Positions 53,701 through 59,700 of a stretch of 64,000 nucleotides of DNA are shown piece by piece. The notes beneath the pieces are model-generated. The model did not search any database and was not told where the DNA came from. It was given only the letters and a program-made list of their open reading frames with translations. Every line of letters begins with the position of its first letter. Position 1 is the stretch's first letter. The stretch covers positions 95,371,591 through 95,435,590 of the forward strand of contig NW_023604295.1 of NCBI RefSeq assembly GCF_014898055.3. The letters are read 5' to 3'. The translations under genes and the position numbers were made by a program. Source of the stretch: Talpa occidentalis. Its lineage: Eukaryota > Chordata > Mammalia > Eulipotyphla > Talpidae.

Positions 53701-56700
53701 GAGTTTTTCATTTACTCAAAAAAAAAAAAAAACAAAAACAAAAGCTACATAGCCTCCCTGGTGGCTCAAGGGGTTAAGATACAACCTATGAAGCTGTCCA
53801 CAGCCACTGCAGCATGAGTTCGATCCCCAGCCAGGGAGCAACCCACATGGCGCAGCAGACCTCTCCTGACTCGCCTGCTGCTCCCCTCAGCAGTGTACTT
53901 CAGTCAGTCTGCCTGTTCTGTTCCCCACTCTGTCACTGGTGAATCCTCTCACCCTCCACACATCTGGCATGTACCCCAGCTCTTGTATGCATAAATAAAA
54001 ATAAATCTTAAAAAAAAAAAAAGAAACTACAGCAACTATGTAAGATTAGATAGAATAAGAGAGAAAAGTAAGAACAATACAAGAACTTGTCGGCCAACCT
54101 TCAGGCCATGTTAAGGATGTTGGTATTTTGGTAACTTAGCCTTTATCTCTAAAGTAATATGAAATCATCAAAGCAGAAATATTACATGATCAAATTTGTT
54201 TTTTTAATGATTAAAGAATTTTAATGGTTAAAGTATCCTTTGAATTTAGTGTCATGTAAGTCTTTGTCATCTGTATAGTGGAGTGTGAGTACACAAGCCA
54301 TATTGGGTGTTTTGACGGTATATAGCAGGTGTAATATTTACAAATTCAATGCAATTCTAATAAAAATCTCAATGGCATTCTTCCAAACAAGGGAACAAAA
54401 ATTGATGAAATCACAAAAAAACCTTGAATAGCCAAAGCTCTCTTGACTGAAAAGGGGAAGAATGGAGGAATTACACTCCCAGACTTCAGACTATACTACA
54501 AAGGCAGGTATATTAATGGAGGCAGGAAATCCAGGTGATTTTTGAGAAGTTTAACTATTAAGGAAAAAAGAAAAATAACTGGAGATTTTAAAAAAAGAAC
54601 TTGGATTATTTGGTTTTAAGTTAACATGGGTGAGACTTGAGTGTACACTGGGGGAAGGACTAATACAGAGTTTAAAGTTACAAGAGAAAGGGTTCAAGTA
54701 AGATGTATATAGCATTTTAGAAAATACAGGCTCTCTTATTTAACCTTTGTGTTACCTTAGGTTAGTTAGTTACAGGTGTTCTGATCCTCAATTTCCTCAT
54801 CTGTAATGAAGATAGATACTTCACTAGGTAATTTTGGGAAAATTAAATGAAGTAATTTCCAGCTAGCTTATTACCTTTTGAAAAACCAAATGGAAAAGGG
54901 AGTGTACTTAACTTTTCTATTTTGACTAATGGGTAATTAAAATAAAAATTGCTCTTTGGTCTTTGAAAAAATACTGACTCTCAGTTCTGATATCAAGTGA
55001 TCACCTTCAGAATGATATTAGTATTGTTCTACAACTTAAATGTGCCTGATACCCAGACTGCCTTCCTCAAACGTTACTGTCTTCAGTTGTTACTATCTGT
55101 ACTCTTAAAGTGAAGCAGTAGAGTCTGGATCCCATATCTGATATTCTTTTTCTTTCTCATTTCTACAGTCCAGTAATTTATTTTAAAAATCAGTAATTTC
55201 AAATTCCACAAACAAAATTGAAGAACAGCTGTATTTTCTTTGAATTCTCTCTTCTGTACACTCAGTGATTACACCACCACAATATCCAACATACGCAAAC
55301 CTCAGGGAAAGGTTAGTAGAAACACACAGGTGGGGGGGCCTCCCTGGTGGGGCAAGGGTTAAGGCACAACCTATGAAGCTGTGTGCAGCCTCTGCCGCAC
55401 GAGTTCGATCCCCCAGCCAGGGAGCAACCCACATGGCACAGCAGACCTCTCCTGACCTGCCCGCTGCTCCCCTCAGCAGTGTATTTCAGTCAATCTGCCT
55501 GTTCTGTTCCGCACTCGTCTCTGGTGAATCTTCTCACCCCCCACACCTCTGACCTGTACCCCAGCTCTTATATGTATAGATAAATAAATCTTTAAAAAAA
55601 AAAGAAAGAAAGAAACACACAGATGGGATCATGGTGCTCTTAGTTCCTCTAAGAAATTGTCTCACAAAAAAAGCACAGGATATAGAACAACATAAGGATT
55701 CCTGTTACATACAGAGTGAGCAAAAAACAAACTAGCATTTTCTTTTTATATGCATAATGAGGAAACCTGCATGGATTACAGGGCCTTTGATGTACATTTA
55801 AAAATCAGGCAAGTTGTCTGTAATGCATTTTTCAAATAATTTGGAGTGCACTGATTAGTGTTGGCTTTGACATTCTTGCATGGTCACATGTCAATATTTT
55901 CGCTGTAGCCTGTTGATCTTATTTTTTTATGAAAATGTTTGGTTACCAAATAACCTTAGCCCAAAACTTTGATAATGAATTTTTAAGATGATTAGCTTTT
56001 TCCCAGTGTCCTTTTATCCCTCCTAGTTAGAGGCAATAGAGATTTGTGTAAATGATTAGCTGCCTGCAGCATATTCGTTTCTGTAATGTATTATCTTTAA
56101 GTATAGCTCTCATGAAAATATTTTCTAGACATCTTAACAAAAATTTCTCATAAGATAATTCTGCTTCTCCACTATCTTTCAATAAAATAAAATTATATTC
56201 TCAGAGAGGGAAAAATATAGGTGATAAGTTGAATATTTTTGACAAGAGAAGACTTATTTTAATGCCTAACTCTTTTATGAAGACTAGGAAGGTAGGAAAC
56301 CGCAAATACCTATCAGTTCCTGAACTTGAGGATGGGAAGATAAGGATAAAAAAGGGCTCAAATCAACAATTGACCAGGAAGCAAATGTGATCAAAATGTT
56401 CCCTTTTGCCTAAGTAGAGCCACACAGAATGACTCCACACTTGGGTAGTTCCTCAGCTAATCCAGACTATAAACACTAGGTATTAAAAAAAGCTTGGAGC
56501 CTCCCCTGGTGGCACAGGCGGTTCAGTGCAGTGCTGTGAAGCTGTCCCCAGCCTCTGCAGCGCCGGTTTGATCCCAGCTGGCCGGCGAGGGTCCCACATG
56601 GCGTGGCAGGCCTCTCCTGTCTTATCCGCTGCTCCCCTCAGCAGTGTATTTTATCATTCTGCCTGTTCTGTTCCCCGCTCTGTCTCTGGTGAATCCTCTC

Positions 56701-59700
56701 ACCCTCCCGCGCATCTGTCCTGTACCCGGTTCTTATATAAAATAAATGAATAAAAAATATATATATATAGAAGAGAAGAAAAAAAAAGCTCGACATTTAA
56801 TTCACAAAATTTTAGTTATACTCAGGTATTATATTACCACTCTTGTGAGGGCAGACTGAGTCAGACACATACATACCTGGCACATGCATCTATACCTCTA
56901 AAACAGTATTTTTTACCTCTCTTAGTGGTGCCAAATAGTTTCTTAGGAAATTTTTTAAGAAATATATAGTCCCTTGTGCTCTTCTCTCCCCTATTGATCG
57001 TCTCCCTGCTCCTCCCCTGTAGAATTTCTCTGATTTATAGTTGCCTGTTAATTTTGGTTTTTTGTTATTTTTTTTCCTCATCCTTATTTGGTTCCCCTAT
57101 ATTCCTCCCATAAGTGAAACCATCCGATATTTTTCTTTTCCCTTCTGACTTATTTCACTGAGCATAATCCCTTCCAGCTTCATCCATGTTGCTGTGAATG
57201 GGATGAGTTTATCTTTTTTGATTGCTGAATAGTGGTGCACAGGTGAATTGGTAGTGGGAATTTTACAGGGACTACACCTGAGAAGAGAGAACAAACATTG
57301 TACAAACATGAACAATGTTATCAAATATATATAAATAAATATTTAAAAAGAAAAAAAGATTTTGTTTCATATGTAAATCAATTTTAAACAATGTATATAA
57401 CAATAGTAAAAAGTGGATTACTCAAAATAGCTTTCCATTTTGGTTTGGGAATAAAAAGAAATGACTTGGGTAAAGATTGAAATAATACCATAACAAAATA
57501 AACTTTTGTCTTTGTAATTAAAAAAGATCATATAATGTGATCTTTCTATGAGATCAAGTTCCTCTACTGAATTTAAAAGTAATGTTTATTAATTCAGATT
57601 ATTGATTGTCCATCAAAAACTATTTAACTCTTCTACTTCCTGGAATATTTAGTATTATTTCCCTTGGACCCTAATAATTACTTTTTACTTTTAGGTGCTC
57701 ACCTGGTAGAGGTTATCGATTGCCAACAAGTGCCTTGGTGAACCTTTCTCATGGTAGTCGCTCTGAAACTGGAAATCAGAAGTTGACAGCCATTGTGAAA
57801 CCACAACCAGCTGTGAATCACTGTTGCTCAAGTTCATCAGTTTCTTCTGGGCATTTGGGAGGCCTCAATCATTCCCCTCAATCACTTTTTGTTCCTACTC
57901 AGGTAAGAACTCATTTCTCTCCACCCCATTTATATGTCACAGACAGACTTTGTAAGTGGAAACTTAATCTGACTCAGGTTTCCTTTTTTTTCCCATAATT
58001 ATTCATTTTTTTATTAATGAAACGCCATTGTTTTTAGTTTCGCTTTTTTTTTTTTAATAGAGGCATGTTTATTTATTTATTTATTTGTTTTGTTTGTTTG
58101 TTTTGTTCATACATGCACTGGGTACAGTCAGAAGCGCGGGAGGGCGAGAGAATTCACCAGAGCCAGAGCGGGGAGCAGAGCAGGCAGAAGGACCGAGGTA
58201 CACTGCTGAGGGGAGCAGTGGGCGGCAGGAGAGTCTGCGCGCCATGTGGGACCCTCCTCTGGTGGTCGGGGAGCAGCCGGGGATCGAACCGGCGTCGCAG
58301 AGGCTGCGGGCAGCTTCACAACCCAGCGCTCAACCGCTGCGCCACCGGGGAGGCCCTAGTTTCGCTTTTTTATTTAAAACTTTTTGGTTCATTTTTTTCC
58401 AAAATATATGATTTCTCCCTTCTGTATTTTTCCCACCATCAAAGCACCTGTAGTCCTCTACCATAGTCCATTATGCTCTCCTCCCCACCTATTTTCTTCC
58501 TTACCTCCATTTGTTTGGTTTCTCTATATTCCACATGTAAGTGAAACCATGAGGTATTTTTCTTTCTCCTTTTCACTCACTTCACTTAGGATAATCCCTC
58601 ACAGTTCCATCCATGTTGCCAAAATTGGCATAAGTTTATCTTTTTGATTTCTGTGTAGTAAGGATGTAAAATAAAAAGTAAATAAATTAATAGTTTTGGA
58701 TTGAGTCAATTCCAGATTTGTTTTAATAAACTAGTAAAGAATGCCATTGAGGGCCTCCCCGGTGGCGCAGCGGTTGAGCGCTGGGTTGCGAAGCTGCCCG
58801 CAGGCTCTTTAGTGCGGGTTGGATCCCTGGCTGCTCCCCGGCCACCGGAGGAGGGTCCCACATGGCGCGCAGACATCTCCTGCCGCCCGCTGCTCCCCTC
58901 AGAGTGTACTTCGGTCCTTCTGCCTGCTCTACTCCCTGCTCTGGCTCTGGTGAATTCTCTCACCCTCCCATGCTTCTGACTGTACCCAGTGCTTGCATAA
59001 ATAAATAAATAAATAAATCTTTAAAAAAAAAAAAAAAAAAGAATGCCATTGATAGCATTTTACAACTCTGTTATAAAGTTACAGTTGTATTAAAGAAGAA
59101 ATTTACTTTCTTAAATAATGAGCATGAGTATGTCTTTATTTAGTTTTCAAACTAACATTTACAGTTTTTCTATAAGATATATATATACACACAGTGAAAT
59201 ATTATTCAGTAATCAAAAAAGATAAACTCATACCATTTGCAGCAACATGCATGGAGCTAAACAGGATTATGCTAAGCAGAATAATCAGATGGAAAAAGAA
59301 AAATATAGAATGGTTTCACTCTAGTTGGAATATAGGAATGCCAAAGAATTGGGAAAAAGACAAAACTTGCAAGCTGAGTATAGATTTGAGGCAAACAGCA
59401 AGGGAGGGAGAGGGAAGAGGTTCAAAACAGGGAAGAGCAAAAAGGAGTATGATGATGGTACACAGGTGCTATGGTGGTGAAATAATTATGGGGACTACAC
59501 CTGAGGGGAGAACAATGATGTAAAAAAAAAATTAGAAAAAATAATTTTGAGATATAATTCACATTTAAAAATTAATTTTTTTCTTAATTAAGCTAAAGTC
59601 CTTTGAGATCTATGAAATGACATAATTTGAAAGGTAAAAGGGAGAAGACTATATTATCTTTATCAAAAACAATTTCCAAGTTTCCACTATGCTCTTCTGG

